DNA of 64,000 nt from Planctomycetota bacterium (GTDB lineage Bacteria > Planctomycetota > Phycisphaerae > WQYP01). The stretch's first letter is position 1, and every line of letters starts with the position of its first letter. Both the position numbers and the translations under genes were made by a program. The stretch lies in the NCBI GenBank assembly GCA_021818445.1, contig JAKAEB010000001.1, positions 80,664-144,663 on the forward strand, in the 5' to 3' direction. Positions 18,351-27,420 of the stretch are shown here, in pieces. Below the pieces are notes generated by a model. That model was not told the DNA's origin. It did not search any database and worked only from the letters and a program-made list of their open reading frames with translations.

Positions 18351-18760
18351 CTCGTCACCCTCAAAGCCAATATACCGAACCGATATTGTTATCGGACATT
18401 ACATTTATCTGCTGATTCCGCCGTATGAAACGCCCTCCGCGCGTTTCATTGTGTGTAGTTTATTTTATGAGCGCCCCAATTGGTAACCGATAACTTCCTT
18501 CGGCGGCGGTTGATATTCGTCCACGGTGGGTTGGTTATACAGGCGGGGTGCGACATTGGCTAACTACTACCTACTCCGATATTTGACAGATTTTATTGGC
18601 CGGGTGCCGCCGCCCGAAGTTGTGACTGCCAACATGGTTTCACCAGTATTGATGCGCGGTCGCAACTCCTCTCACTGTCTGTCCGCACCTGTCCCCAGGT
18701 CAGACTTGTCGTCGGTTCCAGTACATGTGGACCGCGACCGGCCGCAGAGGCGCTGATGAC
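18351..18760 (+). other. Gene-free interval of about 410 bp between mltA and the diguanylate cyclase
   Basis: I found no credible coding region here. The first 100 bases hold the 9-bp hairpin at 18425-18449. The rest is mixed-composition sequence and probably contains the promoter of the downstream signalling gene. An ATG at 18725 is in frame with that gene, but the ATG at 18761 is the better start. Confidence 0.6.
18425..18449 (+). terminator. Strong hairpin downstream of mltA
   Basis: ATGAAACGC (18425-18433) and GCGTTTCAT (18441-18449) form a perfect 9-bp stem with a 7-base loop. The following TGTGTGTAGTTTATTTT is T-rich. It lies about 75 bases after the mltA stop and is the best intrinsic terminator candidate of this region. 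Confidence 0.55.
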
Positions 18761-20887
18761 ATGCCGATGATCAAAATTTTACAGCTTGATCGCTTGTTTA
18801 TCGGCGCCGCTTCCACTGCCGAACTGCTTGAACGGGCGCTCTCTTTTCTCGTCGCGGAGGTGGGCGTTGACGGCGCATGGTTCGGCGCACCGGATGCCGA
18901 TGGTCACTTTCATTACGATGCCATGATCGGCGGGGGGGTGAAGGAATATCTCGCGGGTGTGAAAATATCCGTCAATAATGACACATCCGGTGTGGGGCCC
19001 GCCGGGCGGGCATGGCGCTCGGGCAAAATGGTAATAGCGGATGATTTTTTAAATGAACCATGGTCCCTCCAACAGCCCGAGCTGGCACGGCAGGTTGTAT
19101 TGCGTGCCGGCTGGCAGGCGTCGGCGGCCATCCCCATACGCGATGGTGCATTTTACATCCTGTCTCTCTACAGTCGTACAAAAGGCTTTTTTAATACGCT
19201 CGAAAAGCGTCCGTTGATCGAACATCTTGTCGCCACCATGGGTTTTGCGCTTGAACGGCAATCTTTAATCAGTGAATCCAAACGCCGCCATCGGGCATTG
19301 CAAAAACTGAATCTTATTTATCAGGCATTGATCGAAGAGGAGAAAATTCACTTTGAAGCTTCCAACGCGGCCGAACTTATGGATGGCACCTGTCGGCAGT
19401 TGGTAAAAACCGGGCTTTTTGATCTGGTGGGTCTGGCATGGCCGGACGATGATCGTATCATCCGTTATCACTATGCCAGCGGCAAACACAGCCAGGAATT
19501 AATCGATCAATTCTATTCCGCACTCGACGGCAACGAGCCAGGCACCTTGTCGCGCGAGGTGTTGCGGACCGGCAAGGTGCTATTCAGTAATGATTATCTG
19601 CACGATATCCGAAGCCGCGGATTTCATCAGGCCGCTCGAAAGCTTGGCATCAAGGCATGGGCGGCATTTCCTATCCAGCGATCAGGGATGCTTTGGGGTG
19701 TGATGAGCGTAACGGCCGGAGATCGGGATGTTTTCGATCAGGATACCGTTGCCCTGCTGACCTCCAGCGCCCAGCTTCTCGGTCGGGCGCTGGATGCTTT
19801 TGACCTTCGGGCCCGATTGGAGAGACTCAATTCGCTGTACCGCTCCCTCATGACACAGGGTGAAATCGTATTAAGCGCCTCCAATGAGGAGACGCTCTTC
19901 GCAGAAACCTGTCGCAAGCTTGCCGATGGGGGCCTATTTGATGCCGCCTTCATTGTCCCGGCCAGTGATGACCGCAGCCGTCTATCACCTCTTGCCCAGG
20001 CATTTCAGAATGATGCACGCGATGTACACACTGCCGAGGCGACAAAAAAACTCATCGATTTTATCTTTCAACGTTATAAAAATGGTGCTTGCGCTATTAA
20101 TAATCTTTTGCAGAGCGGGTGTGAATCCGCCACCGCACAGGCGGTCGATCGTATGGATTGGAAGTCGGCCGCCGCCGCGACGATAAAGCGCGGCCACCGT
20201 CCCTACGCCCACTTGGTAATCGTTGCCCGGCAGGTCGATTTATTTGACACGGAAGTGATTTCGCTGGTGGGGCGGATCACGGAATTGCTGCATCGCGCCC
20301 TCGATCAGATTGACGTCAAACGGCATTTGGATGTTGAATTGGCTCAGCAGGCGTGGCTGGCACTGCACGATCCGTTAACATCGTTGTATAACCGTGCAGG
20401 CCTTGATGTGCACTTTGACAAGTCGCTGGCAAGAGTCCAGCGTACCGGCGGCACGGTAAATGTCATCATGCTGGACATCGACGATTTCAAGGTGATTAAC
20501 GACACATTTGGTCACGCCGCCGGCGATGAAATCCTTGCACAAATCGCCCATCGACTGGTCGAATCGGTTCGCCAATCGGATTTTGTTGCCCGGCTCGGTG
20601 GCGATGAATTTATAATTGTTGTCGAAGACCTTCTTAGAGAGGTTGATTGTGTGGCTTTGCTGGAACGCCTCAGCAGCATCTGGCAACTTCCGTGTCGATT
20701 GCCCGGCGGTACCGAGATATATGTATCCGGCAGTTTTGGTCTCTCCAAGTACATGGGCGGCTGCGAGACGCCGGACGCCGTCTTCCGTCGGGCCGATGAG
20801 GCACTATATCAGACCAAAAAACGCAAAAATAACCGCACGACTTGCTGGCATATCCATGAAGACGCAACCCGGGAAGTAGTGCTTTAG
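18761..20887 (+). CDS. Diguanylate cyclase with three GAF-like sensor domains
   Basis: A cytoplasmic signalling enzyme that makes cyclic di-GMP from two GTP. The C-terminal GGDEF domain (about 545-700) has an intact active site GGDEF at 613-617 and an intact inhibitory I-site RQSD at 604-607, exactly five residues upstream, so product inhibition is expected. The N-terminal 520 residues contain three GAF-like repeats (about 10-165, 190-345, 360-520), each with a strand-rich core and helical linkers such as RRHRALQKLNLIYQALIEEE. There is no membrane segment, so the ligand is likely intracellular. AGAGG precedes the chosen ATG; an in-frame ATG 36 bases upstream is less likely. Confidence 0.9.
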   Translation: MPMIKILQLDRLFIGAASTAELLERALSFLVAEVGVDGAWFGAPDADGHFHYDAMIGGGVKEYLAGVKISVNNDTSGVGPAGRAWRSGKMVIADDFLNEPWSLQQPELARQVVLRAGWQASAAIPIRDGAFYILSLYSRTKGFFNTLEKRPLIEHLVATMGFALERQSLISESKRRHRALQKLNLIYQALIEEEKIHFEASNAAELMDGTCRQLVKTGLFDLVGLAWPDDDRIIRYHYASGKHSQELIDQFYSALDGNEPGTLSREVLRTGKVLFSNDYLHDIRSRGFHQAARKLGIKAWAAFPIQRSGMLWGVMSVTAGDRDVFDQDTVALLTSSAQLLGRALDAFDLRARLERLNSLYRSLMTQGEIVLSASNEETLFAETCRKLADGGLFDAAFIVPASDDRSRLSPLAQAFQNDARDVHTAEATKKLIDFIFQRYKNGACAINNLLQSGCESATAQAVDRMDWKSAAAATIKRGHRPYAHLVIVARQVDLFDTEVISLVGRITELLHRALDQIDVKRHLDVELAQQAWLALHDPLTSLYNRAGLDVHFDKSLARVQRTGGTVNVIMLDIDDFKVINDTFGHAAGDEILAQIAHRLVESVRQSDFVARLGGDEFIIVVEDLLREVDCVALLERLSSIWQLPCRLPGGTEIYVSGSFGLSKYMGGCETPDAVFRRADEALYQTKKRKNNRTTCWHIHEDATREVVL

Positions 20888-20968
20888 ATGCCTGTCCAGG
20901 CAATCGCGGGGGCTCTCTCATGCACGATACCCCGCGTGGCGAACCGCCCCGCACACTCGCTAAACTCA

Positions 20969-21013
20969 CCAAATCAAGCTAAACTCTCACACGTTTGGTT
21001 TGGCTTGATTTGG
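20969..21013 (+). promoter_or_regulatory. 16-bp hairpin/operator-like inverted repeat immediately before lptD
   Basis: CCAAATCAAGCTAAAC (20969-20984) pairs with GTTTGGCTTGATTTGG (20998-21013): 15 Watson-Crick pairs and one G-T, around a 13-base loop. The 3' arm ends seven bases before the lptD ATG, covering the expected ribosome-binding region. No T-run follows, so it is less like a terminator and more like a translational or operator control element. Confidence 0.6.
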
Positions 21014-21020
21014 GCGATAA

Positions 21021-24000
21021 ATGCAGGCTGGAAAAATAAGACATAAATGGCAAACAATGGCTTCACTGCTCATCGCCAGCAGCGTCGCGGCCGCCACAAT
21101 CCCGCCGGCCTTTGCATCGGTCAGGCCGACGGTTTATCCCGTATTGCATCCTTCAGCGGCGGTTAATCTTCCTATCACTCTCGGTGCGCCAAAGGTATCC
21201 ACCTGGCGGTCGCGCAATGGCACCATCCATCTTGTAGCCAGTGGGGGGGTGAATATCCATGTCGGCTACCGGGTGCTTGAAGCGCGGCAAGCATCAATTT
21301 GGCTGCGCCCGTCAAGTGCCACCGGTGTTTCCACTTTTCATGCCCAGATATTTCTGCTCGGTAATGTGACTGTCCATGATGGACCGCACGACGGGACGGT
21401 GCTGAAAGCCTCTGAATTACTTGTCAGTACCCATACGCAAAACACGGTGGAACTTACGCAGGGACCTCCTCATGCGGCTGTGCTCAAAACCGCCGCCGTC
21501 TACCAAAAAGGTTCGTTGGTCATTGCACGGTCGCAGGCGGCCCCGCTGGCGGCACTCTATACGCCTCGCATTCATATTCAAAAACTTGAAATGGCCCTCC
21601 AGTCGGGCTGGTTTGCACGCGGTGCCCACAATGTGCTGATACCCGAGCCAGTGCTATCAACGGCGCGGCAGAATGTAGCCAAGGCATCGCGGGCAAAATC
21701 TCCGCCGCATATCTTTGCCACCGGTGAAAATCTTACCGTGGAACAGATCGGTAATCAGCGCGTCACAGTGGCTCGTGGACAGTTCTACATGGTAATGCAT
21801 GAGACTGGTGGACGACCGCCGCTGGAATTGCGGGCTAATAACGCCGTGGTCTTCAGTCCGGCTGGCCAATCGGGTGCGGCCAAAGGGTCGTCTCACCCTT
21901 CGACGATCAATCAGAAGGTACAGGGTATTTACCTGGATGGCGACGTTACCATCACGTACGGCGATGAGTCGATACATGCCCGCAGGGTTTACTACGACTT
22001 CACAACCAACCGTGCCATTATGCTCGACGCGGTTATGAGCACCTATGCCGTGCAAAATCATTCGCCGCTTTACATGCGGGCTAAAAAACTCCTGCAGTTG
22101 GCGCAGGGACAATTTGCGGCTAAGTCGGTCAAACTCTCGACCGACGAGTTCTATGTGCCGCATTATTACATCGGTGCGAGCAGCATGGCTATCCAAAGTC
22201 TCTCCGCGCCTGTGAACAGTCAAAGCCATGTTTACGCTTTTCAGGCAAAAAATGTAAGCGCCACCTTCATGGGCATTCCCTTTTTCTACTGGCCGTATTT
22301 ATCCGGTACCACGCGCCAGAATCCCACACCTCTGCGGCGCGTCTCGGCGGGATATTCCAATATTTATGGTGCTACAGTCCGCACCGATTGGGATTTATTC
22401 GGGTTGCTCCATACATCTCCGCCGCCAGGACTCAGGACCGATCTGGCGATCAATGAATATTCCAACCGCGGGCCTGGCACGGGCATCAACTCCTACTACG
22501 CAAAGGGAAGTGCACGCGGCATACTCAATAGTTTTATCATGTATGATGATGGCACCGATCAGCTTGGTGCCAATCGCGACAATATTCCGCTGCCATCGCA
22601 TGTACGCGGATTTATTTCGGGCCGCTACAAGCAACCGCTGAATCATCAGTGGTCGATCGCGGTTCAGGGATCGTACATCTCCGACCCGAATTTCCTGGAA
22701 CAGTATTATCAAAATGTCTATGCTACGGCACCCGAGCAGCAGACATCTGTGTATCTCAAGCAGCAGCACGGTAACGAAGCCTTCACCGTGCTGGGTAAAT
22801 TTCAGTTGAACCGATTTGTAGCCAATGCCGATCTGGAGAACAATGAATACTCGGTTCAGAAGTACCCGGATATCAAGTATTGGCGCAACGGTGACAAGGT
22901 GCTTGGGCTATTCACCTTTTACACTGAATCCAGCGGGGCCTTGCTGAATGACAAGTTCAGTTCCACCACCGCTGCCGACCGGGCATTGCAGCTCAATTTT
23001 CCGGGTATTAACCCGAATGAAACGTTTTCAACCTATTATTTGAATAATGGGTGGACCGATCAAAATGTTGCCCGGCTCGACACCCGCGACGAATTGGACC
23101 TGCCCTTGGCATTGGGGCCGGTGCAAATTGATCCCTACGTTGTGGGTCGGGTGACGTACTGGGATACCAGCTTCCCGGCAAGTGGTAATCAACTCAACGG
23201 TTCCACCACCCGGCTCTGGGGACAGGTTGGGTTTCGTTCATCGGTTGAAATATGGAAAACCTACCACCATATTCGTTCCAACTTCTTTGACGTCCATGAA
23301 CTGCGCCACATCATTGAACCGGAAATATCCCTCTTTCAGACCGGTTCAACGGTGCAACGCGGATACCTGCAGCCATTCAGCCGCGGCGTGGAGGGAATTA
23401 CCGATGCCAGCGGTGCCCAGTTTGCCCTGCGACAGGTATTTCAGACACTGCGTGGCCGCCCGGGCCATCGACGGGAAATCAACTGGATCACGCTTAATGT
23501 CGATGCAGATGTATTTTGGCATGTGCCAAAGTACGGCCCATTTTATCCGGGTAACGCGGCTTACATCGGGGCACCATTTTCAACAAGCGATTTCGGTCAG
23601 CCCGTTCTGGGATATTTTGATTTCAGCCGTCCGGACCTCAGCCAGATTGCTGACAGCATAAACAGTAATTTTTCGTGGCGCGTCGGTGCCGATGTGCGGG
23701 CGCTGGCGGATGAGGACTGGAATATTGACAACCAGAAACTGGAAAAATTTGATACTGGTTTGGCGGTCGACCAGTCACCCAATTTGAGCTACTTTTTTGG
23801 CAATCAATACTTGGGGCCGCTATCGACAGATCAGTGGACGGTGGCTGTGAATTACCAGTTGACCCGCAAATACCTGATTTCCATTGTTCAGAGTTACGAT
23901 TTCTCTCTGGCCCATAACGTCGCGTCCAGCATTACATTGGTGCGTAAACTGCCACGGTTTTATACGGCGGTCACCCTTGGCTACAACGCCGATACGAAAG

Positions 24001-24089
24001 ATACCGCCGTATTTTTCAGCATTTTCCCCGCAGGATATCCTCAGGCTGGCCTCGTCAATTCCAGTACGCTTGAGGCACTTCAGCAATAA
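21021..24089 (+). CDS. lptD: LPS-assembly outer-membrane protein LptD (OstA/Imp)
   Basis: LptD is the outer-membrane beta-barrel that inserts LPS into the outer leaflet. The 1022-residue protein has a signal peptide (basic residues K5, R7, K9, hydrophobic to about 30, AFA cleavage). An extended N-terminal beta-jellyroll of LptA/OstA type contains VTITYGDESIHARRVYYDF, and the typical transition motif follows: YIGASSMAI, then GIPFFYWPYLSG near residue 420. The C-terminal 600 residues show the alternating aromatic pattern of a large barrel and end in a helix-free tail. E. coli LptD is about 780 residues, so the N-terminal part is longer here. Whether the paired disulfides of E. coli LptD exist is doubtful, since I see no cysteines in the sequence. 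Confidence 0.87.
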   Translation: MQAGKIRHKWQTMASLLIASSVAAATIPPAFASVRPTVYPVLHPSAAVNLPITLGAPKVSTWRSRNGTIHLVASGGVNIHVGYRVLEARQASIWLRPSSATGVSTFHAQIFLLGNVTVHDGPHDGTVLKASELLVSTHTQNTVELTQGPPHAAVLKTAAVYQKGSLVIARSQAAPLAALYTPRIHIQKLEMALQSGWFARGAHNVLIPEPVLSTARQNVAKASRAKSPPHIFATGENLTVEQIGNQRVTVARGQFYMVMHETGGRPPLELRANNAVVFSPAGQSGAAKGSSHPSTINQKVQGIYLDGDVTITYGDESIHARRVYYDFTTNRAIMLDAVMSTYAVQNHSPLYMRAKKLLQLAQGQFAAKSVKLSTDEFYVPHYYIGASSMAIQSLSAPVNSQSHVYAFQAKNVSATFMGIPFFYWPYLSGTTRQNPTPLRRVSAGYSNIYGATVRTDWDLFGLLHTSPPPGLRTDLAINEYSNRGPGTGINSYYAKGSARGILNSFIMYDDGTDQLGANRDNIPLPSHVRGFISGRYKQPLNHQWSIAVQGSYISDPNFLEQYYQNVYATAPEQQTSVYLKQQHGNEAFTVLGKFQLNRFVANADLENNEYSVQKYPDIKYWRNGDKVLGLFTFYTESSGALLNDKFSSTTAADRALQLNFPGINPNETFSTYYLNNGWTDQNVARLDTRDELDLPLALGPVQIDPYVVGRVTYWDTSFPASGNQLNGSTTRLWGQVGFRSSVEIWKTYHHIRSNFFDVHELRHIIEPEISLFQTGSTVQRGYLQPFSRGVEGITDASGAQFALRQVFQTLRGRPGHRREINWITLNVDADVFWHVPKYGPFYPGNAAYIGAPFSTSDFGQPVLGYFDFSRPDLSQIADSINSNFSWRVGADVRALADEDWNIDNQKLEKFDTGLAVDQSPNLSYFFGNQYLGPLSTDQWTVAVNYQLTRKYLISIVQSYDFSLAHNVASSITLVRKLPRFYTAVTLGYNADTKDTAVFFSIFPAGYPQAGLVNSSTLEALQQ

Positions 24090-24438
24090 GCGGGATGGGG
24101 AAAACATTCCGCCGAACCTGCGAGAATGGGGTATAATTCATGATGCCTTGCTCGGGTAATCGACGGGACGCTGGTGCACATGCAAATGACCACCGGGCAC
24201 CGCGAACACTCGATGCCGATTCAGAAATATGAGTCGGCGGCTGGGATTTGCAGGCAGCCACAGGGCGAGGGGCATTTTGGCCCCATCCGGCGGTGCCACT
24301 CTGTGGCGTATCGAAGTAATGCACCTGTGGCCGCACCGCGTGGCGGATGCCACGGCCGCGTTGCCAGACTGCGGTCGTTGCCGAAACAGGTTCCTGCGAA
24401 AGAACTGGCGTATGCCGTGGTTTTGGGAATGATTTTAG
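24090..24438 (+). other. Gene-free interval of about 350 bp between lptD and rpoN
   Basis: No frame here reads like a protein on either strand. It contains the GTATAATTCATG motif at 24131. The remaining sequence is GC-rich with no clear hairpin or tRNA-like structure. It may be the rpoN promoter and a long 5' leader. Confidence 0.5.
24131..24142 (+). promoter_or_regulatory. Recurrent GTATAATTCATG motif, possible -10 element
   Basis: This exact 12-mer occurs again at 37519, ahead of the efflux operon. TATAAT matches the bacterial -10 consensus, but no -35 box is visible at 17 bases. It lies about 300 bases before rpoN. Confidence 0.35.
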
Positions 24439-25902
24439 ATGCGGCTCGACACCTCTCAACACATGCGAATGGAACAGCGAATGAAACTCGCTCCACGCAT
24501 GATTCAGTCGATGGAAATTCTGCAACTCTCCACCATGGCTCTTGAGGAACGCATCGATCAGGAACTCGCGGCCAATCCCGTATTGGAACGCGCCGACTCT
24601 GTCGACGGCTTGACTGATTCCACAACTGTTGCCGGCATGCCCGCTGAGGCCGCCGCACCCGAACCGGCCAGCGACAAAGCATCGACCAATCAAAATAGCT
24701 CTGACTCCTGGGAGGATGGCAATCGCAGTTCCAAGCCGCGGTCGGCTGGTTCCGCGGATGACCGCGATCCCAAGGCCGAAGCAATCGCTAACACGGCGGC
24801 GCGCAGCATGTCGCTCTCGGAGGCGCTTTTGCAGCAATGGGTTTTGGCTGAACTTCCCGATCGCATTCTTGAAGCTGGCAAAATCCTTATTGACTGGGTT
24901 GATGATGACGGGTACATCCGTGATAGCCTTGATACAATTTGCCGCAAGCTGCCGGAAGGAATCCGACGCGACGATATTCAGGCGGCATGGCCATTGTTGC
25001 AGAAGCGGCTCGAGCCGCCCGGTATTTGTGCCCGCAATCTGCAGGAAAGTTTACTGCTGCAATTGGATGCACTGGCCGAAGAGCAGAAGCTGGACCTCAC
25101 CATCCCGCAGACGCTGGTTCGCGATTACCTCGAAGATCTGGAAATGAATCGCCTGCCCCACATCAGCCGCAAAAGCGGTCTTACGCTTGAACAGATCAAC
25201 GAGGCGCGGCAATTCATGGCAAGACACTTGAATCCCCGTCCAGGACGGCTGCTGGTGGATGCCAAGGTGCCTTCGGTAACCCCCGACGCCATTATTGATA
25301 TTGACGAGCAGACCGGCGAATACCGCATACGACTGACAGATGACCGGCTGCCTCGTCTGTGCGTTAACGAGGTATATAACCGCATGGCCCGGGTGAAGTC
25401 CGTCGATGAAAATACCCGGCATTTTATTAATAATAATATTCGTAATGCCCGCTGGCTTATTGAATCCATCGAGCAGCGACGCCACACCCTTTTGCGGGTA
25501 CTGCGCGTGGTGGTGGACGCTCAGCGGGATTTTATTGAATTGGGGCCGGAATATCTCAAACCGTTGCCGATGACGACTGTCGCGGATCAGCTCGGTATTC
25601 ATGTAGCGACGGTAAGCCGCGCCGTCGCGGATAAATATGTGCAAACACCCCGGGGGGTCTTCGCGTTGCGGCAATTTTTCACGGGTGGTATGGAAAATGC
25701 CGCGGGAGAAGCGGTTAGCTGGGACGCGGTCAAAGCCAAGCTGATGGAAGTCATCGCCCATGAAGACAAGAAAAATCCTCTGAATGATGATGAAATTGTC
25801 GAGGCACTTAATAAACTCGGACTCACATTGGCGCGGCGCACAGTTGCCAAGTACCGTAAATTATGCAAGATTCCGCCCGCACGCAGGCGTCGGCAGTTTT
25901 AA
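24439..25902 (+). CDS. rpoN: RNA polymerase sigma-54 factor
   Basis: Sigma-54 directs RNA polymerase to -24/-12 promoters and depends on AAA+ enhancer-binding activators. Region I (about 1-45) is the glutamine/leucine-rich MKLAPRMIQSMEILQLSTMAL segment. An acidic, Ser-rich Region II (about 50-105) follows, then the core-binding domain, the HTH segment TTVADQLGIHVATVSRAVADKY and the RpoN box ARRTVAKYRK at about 465-474, near the basic C-terminus. Length (487) is normal. It stands alone, without the hpf/ptsN genes that follow rpoN in proteobacteria, and is convergent with the gene to the right. A short GCCCC/GGGGC hairpin lies between them. Confidence 0.96.
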   Translation: MRLDTSQHMRMEQRMKLAPRMIQSMEILQLSTMALEERIDQELAANPVLERADSVDGLTDSTTVAGMPAEAAAPEPASDKASTNQNSSDSWEDGNRSSKPRSAGSADDRDPKAEAIANTAARSMSLSEALLQQWVLAELPDRILEAGKILIDWVDDDGYIRDSLDTICRKLPEGIRRDDIQAAWPLLQKRLEPPGICARNLQESLLLQLDALAEEQKLDLTIPQTLVRDYLEDLEMNRLPHISRKSGLTLEQINEARQFMARHLNPRPGRLLVDAKVPSVTPDAIIDIDEQTGEYRIRLTDDRLPRLCVNEVYNRMARVKSVDENTRHFINNNIRNARWLIESIEQRRHTLLRVLRVVVDAQRDFIELGPEYLKPLPMTTVADQLGIHVATVSRAVADKYVQTPRGVFALRQFFTGGMENAAGEAVSWDAVKAKLMEVIAHEDKKNPLNDDEIVEALNKLGLTLARRTVAKYRKLCKIPPARRRRQF

Positions 25903-25913
25903 TTGCGCCAACC

Positions 25914-25930
25914 GCCCCGTGCCTTGGGGC
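25914..25930. terminator. Small hairpin between convergent genes
   Basis: GCCCC (25914-25918) and GGGGC (25926-25930) enclose a 7-base loop, between the stop codons of rpoN and the opposing FMN-binding protein gene. It may act as a bidirectional terminator, though it has no T-run. Confidence 0.4.
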
Positions 25931-25931
25931 A

Positions 25932-26498
25932 TCATGGATTGAGTTCCGTGCTTTCCCACGTGGCCTGTGACTGACGGGTGTGGTGCCATCGCAGGTGGCG
26001 TCCCCGGCGTATTTCCAAGGCATCAATTTCCTCAATGTGGCCCGCGATCTCTGCAAACGTGGCGGGAAAACGCACCGGAATTTCATCAATGACCGTCGGT
26101 GTGCAGCGGTCGCCCGGCGCAGGACCCAAAAAAAGTGTTTTCGAAGCGGCGGAGTGGGCTTCCCAAAATCTCTGTAATCGCTCGTTGTGTTGCGCGTCTT
26201 GGCTATCCCCCCGGAATATCTTCCAGGTTGCCAGCATGCGCAGTGCGATGCGCGACTCGGAAAACCACAGACAAACTTCTGCCATCGGTCGCCGGGCCAA
26301 ATGTGCAACCTTCGCGCTGCGGACGTCTGCACTTATGCTGATCGTCATCTGCTGCGGATCAAATTGTCTTATTACGACCGTGCGTACCCGCCCTATGTCA
26401 GAATCATCCACGCTCGCCAGCGATCCGAGCAGCGGTACGCTTTCCGTCATGCCATCACAGACCAGGTTTTGAATAGGCAATAGTGAATCAATGGGCAC
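25932..26498 (-). CDS. Pyridoxamine 5'-phosphate oxidase-like (Alr4036-type) FMN-binding protein
   Basis: The 188-residue protein has the split-barrel pattern of the PNPOx superfamily: GRVRTVVIRQFD (an R-x-RTVVLR-like strand), then DVRSAKVAHLARRPMAEVCLWFSESRIALRM and the FWEAHSAASKTLFLGPAPG helix-loop. This order is that of the Alr4036 group, in which FMN is bound and the substrate is unknown; it is not the canonical vitamin B6 enzyme. GTG is taken as start because GGAG lies eight bases upstream. It is the last gene of a minus-strand run behind the zinc-ribbon/PH protein, with 76 bp between them. Confidence 0.7.
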   Translation of the reverse strand: MPIDSLLPIQNLVCDGMTESVPLLGSLASVDDSDIGRVRTVVIRQFDPQQMTISISADVRSAKVAHLARRPMAEVCLWFSESRIALRMLATWKIFRGDSQDAQHNERLQRFWEAHSAASKTLFLGPAPGDRCTPTVIDEIPVRFPATFAEIAGHIEEIDALEIRRGRHLRWHHTRQSQATWESTELNP

Positions 26499-26574
26499 AA
26501 ATAATACTCCGTAAATGATTCGTAGGCTTCCACGATCGGCACATCACGCAAGCACAAATCAACTATTTCGCCCG

Positions 26575-27375
26575 TTATCGCGGGATACGTTTAAGCCGGG
26601 CCACCTGTTCTTGAATGTAGCTGAAAATCTTCCGAGCTTTGGGAACTTGGTACAACTCCAGCACCGGCGTGGTCTCATCCAGGCTCTTGATGGTGATGGT
26701 TCCAATTTTCAATGTGCGCTGTATCAATCCCTGTCGCAGTTGCATGTCCTGTATGGACGCCAGAGATATCCAGTCAATCTGACGGGTAAATACACCGGTG
26801 TGCAGTTCCACACGTTCCGGCCCTACGAAACAGCGGGATGACCGTGTCCCGAGATAAATCAAAAATACTACAATAAAATCTACTATCAGCACGGAAAAAA
26901 AAATAACCCCGGCGTAGGGGCGCAGCGCGGGAAACAGATAAACGCCTGAGGCCAGTACAGCCACGACCAGGCAAACAGTATATTTAAAAAAGTTATCCCA
27001 TTGTGAGGTGCTTACCCGGTAAGCAAACTGGATTTCGGTCATGTCATCGTCCGTGTCCGCTTTGGCATGCGGCGAAACCGCCAATGGCTCCTCATTAGTT
27101 TGCGACGTTGACTTATCATCAAGGTGTTCGCCACAAAAACGGCACTTTTTAGCCGACGCCAGTATCCGTTCCGCGCAGAACGGACAATTTTTGAAACTTC
27201 TCAGAGGGGCACCTGCGACCGGCCTATCGGCTGATGCACGCTGCACCAGCACCGGCATCAATACTCGATGGCAGCTTTTGCAGACCACCGGCGAGCCAAT
27301 ATCGCGGTCGGTAATACCCATGATGCTGCCGCAGGTACACGTCACCTGCAACGAGAAAGCATCATCATGGGGCAT
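26575..27375 (-). CDS. Zinc-ribbon plus bacterial PH-domain membrane protein
   Basis: A 266-residue protein in three parts. The N-terminus has two Cys-pair modules: CTCGSIMGITDRDIGSPVVC-type fingers (about 13-35) and a classic zinc ribbon CPFCAERILASAKKCRFCG (about 65-83). Two membrane helices follow (about 130-175), and then a bPH_2 domain (about 180-255) with SSRCFVGPERVELHTGVF and the WISLASIQDMQLRQGLIQRTLKIGTI segment. bPH_2 domains occur in bacterial membrane proteins of unclear function, often near the membrane surface. It is transcribed behind the NPCBM gene with a 45-bp gap. There is no strong ribosome-binding site, so it may be translated from the shared messenger. Confidence 0.78.
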   Translation of the reverse strand: MPHDDAFSLQVTCTCGSIMGITDRDIGSPVVCKSCHRVLMPVLVQRASADRPVAGAPLRSFKNCPFCAERILASAKKCRFCGEHLDDKSTSQTNEEPLAVSPHAKADTDDDMTEIQFAYRVSTSQWDNFFKYTVCLVVAVLASGVYLFPALRPYAGVIFFSVLIVDFIVVFLIYLGTRSSRCFVGPERVELHTGVFTRQIDWISLASIQDMQLRQGLIQRTLKIGTITIKSLDETTPVLELYQVPKARKIFSYIQEQVARLKRIPR

Positions 27376-27420
27376 TTCAGTTGAAATGGGCAGGCTCCTT
27401 TGGCTGTTTCAACAACGGCA

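Noticed and set aside
24174-24438. A small gene in front of rpoN
   Set aside because: The frames on both strands have Arg/Pro/His-rich, low-plausibility sequence, no ribosome-binding site and no recognisable motif.
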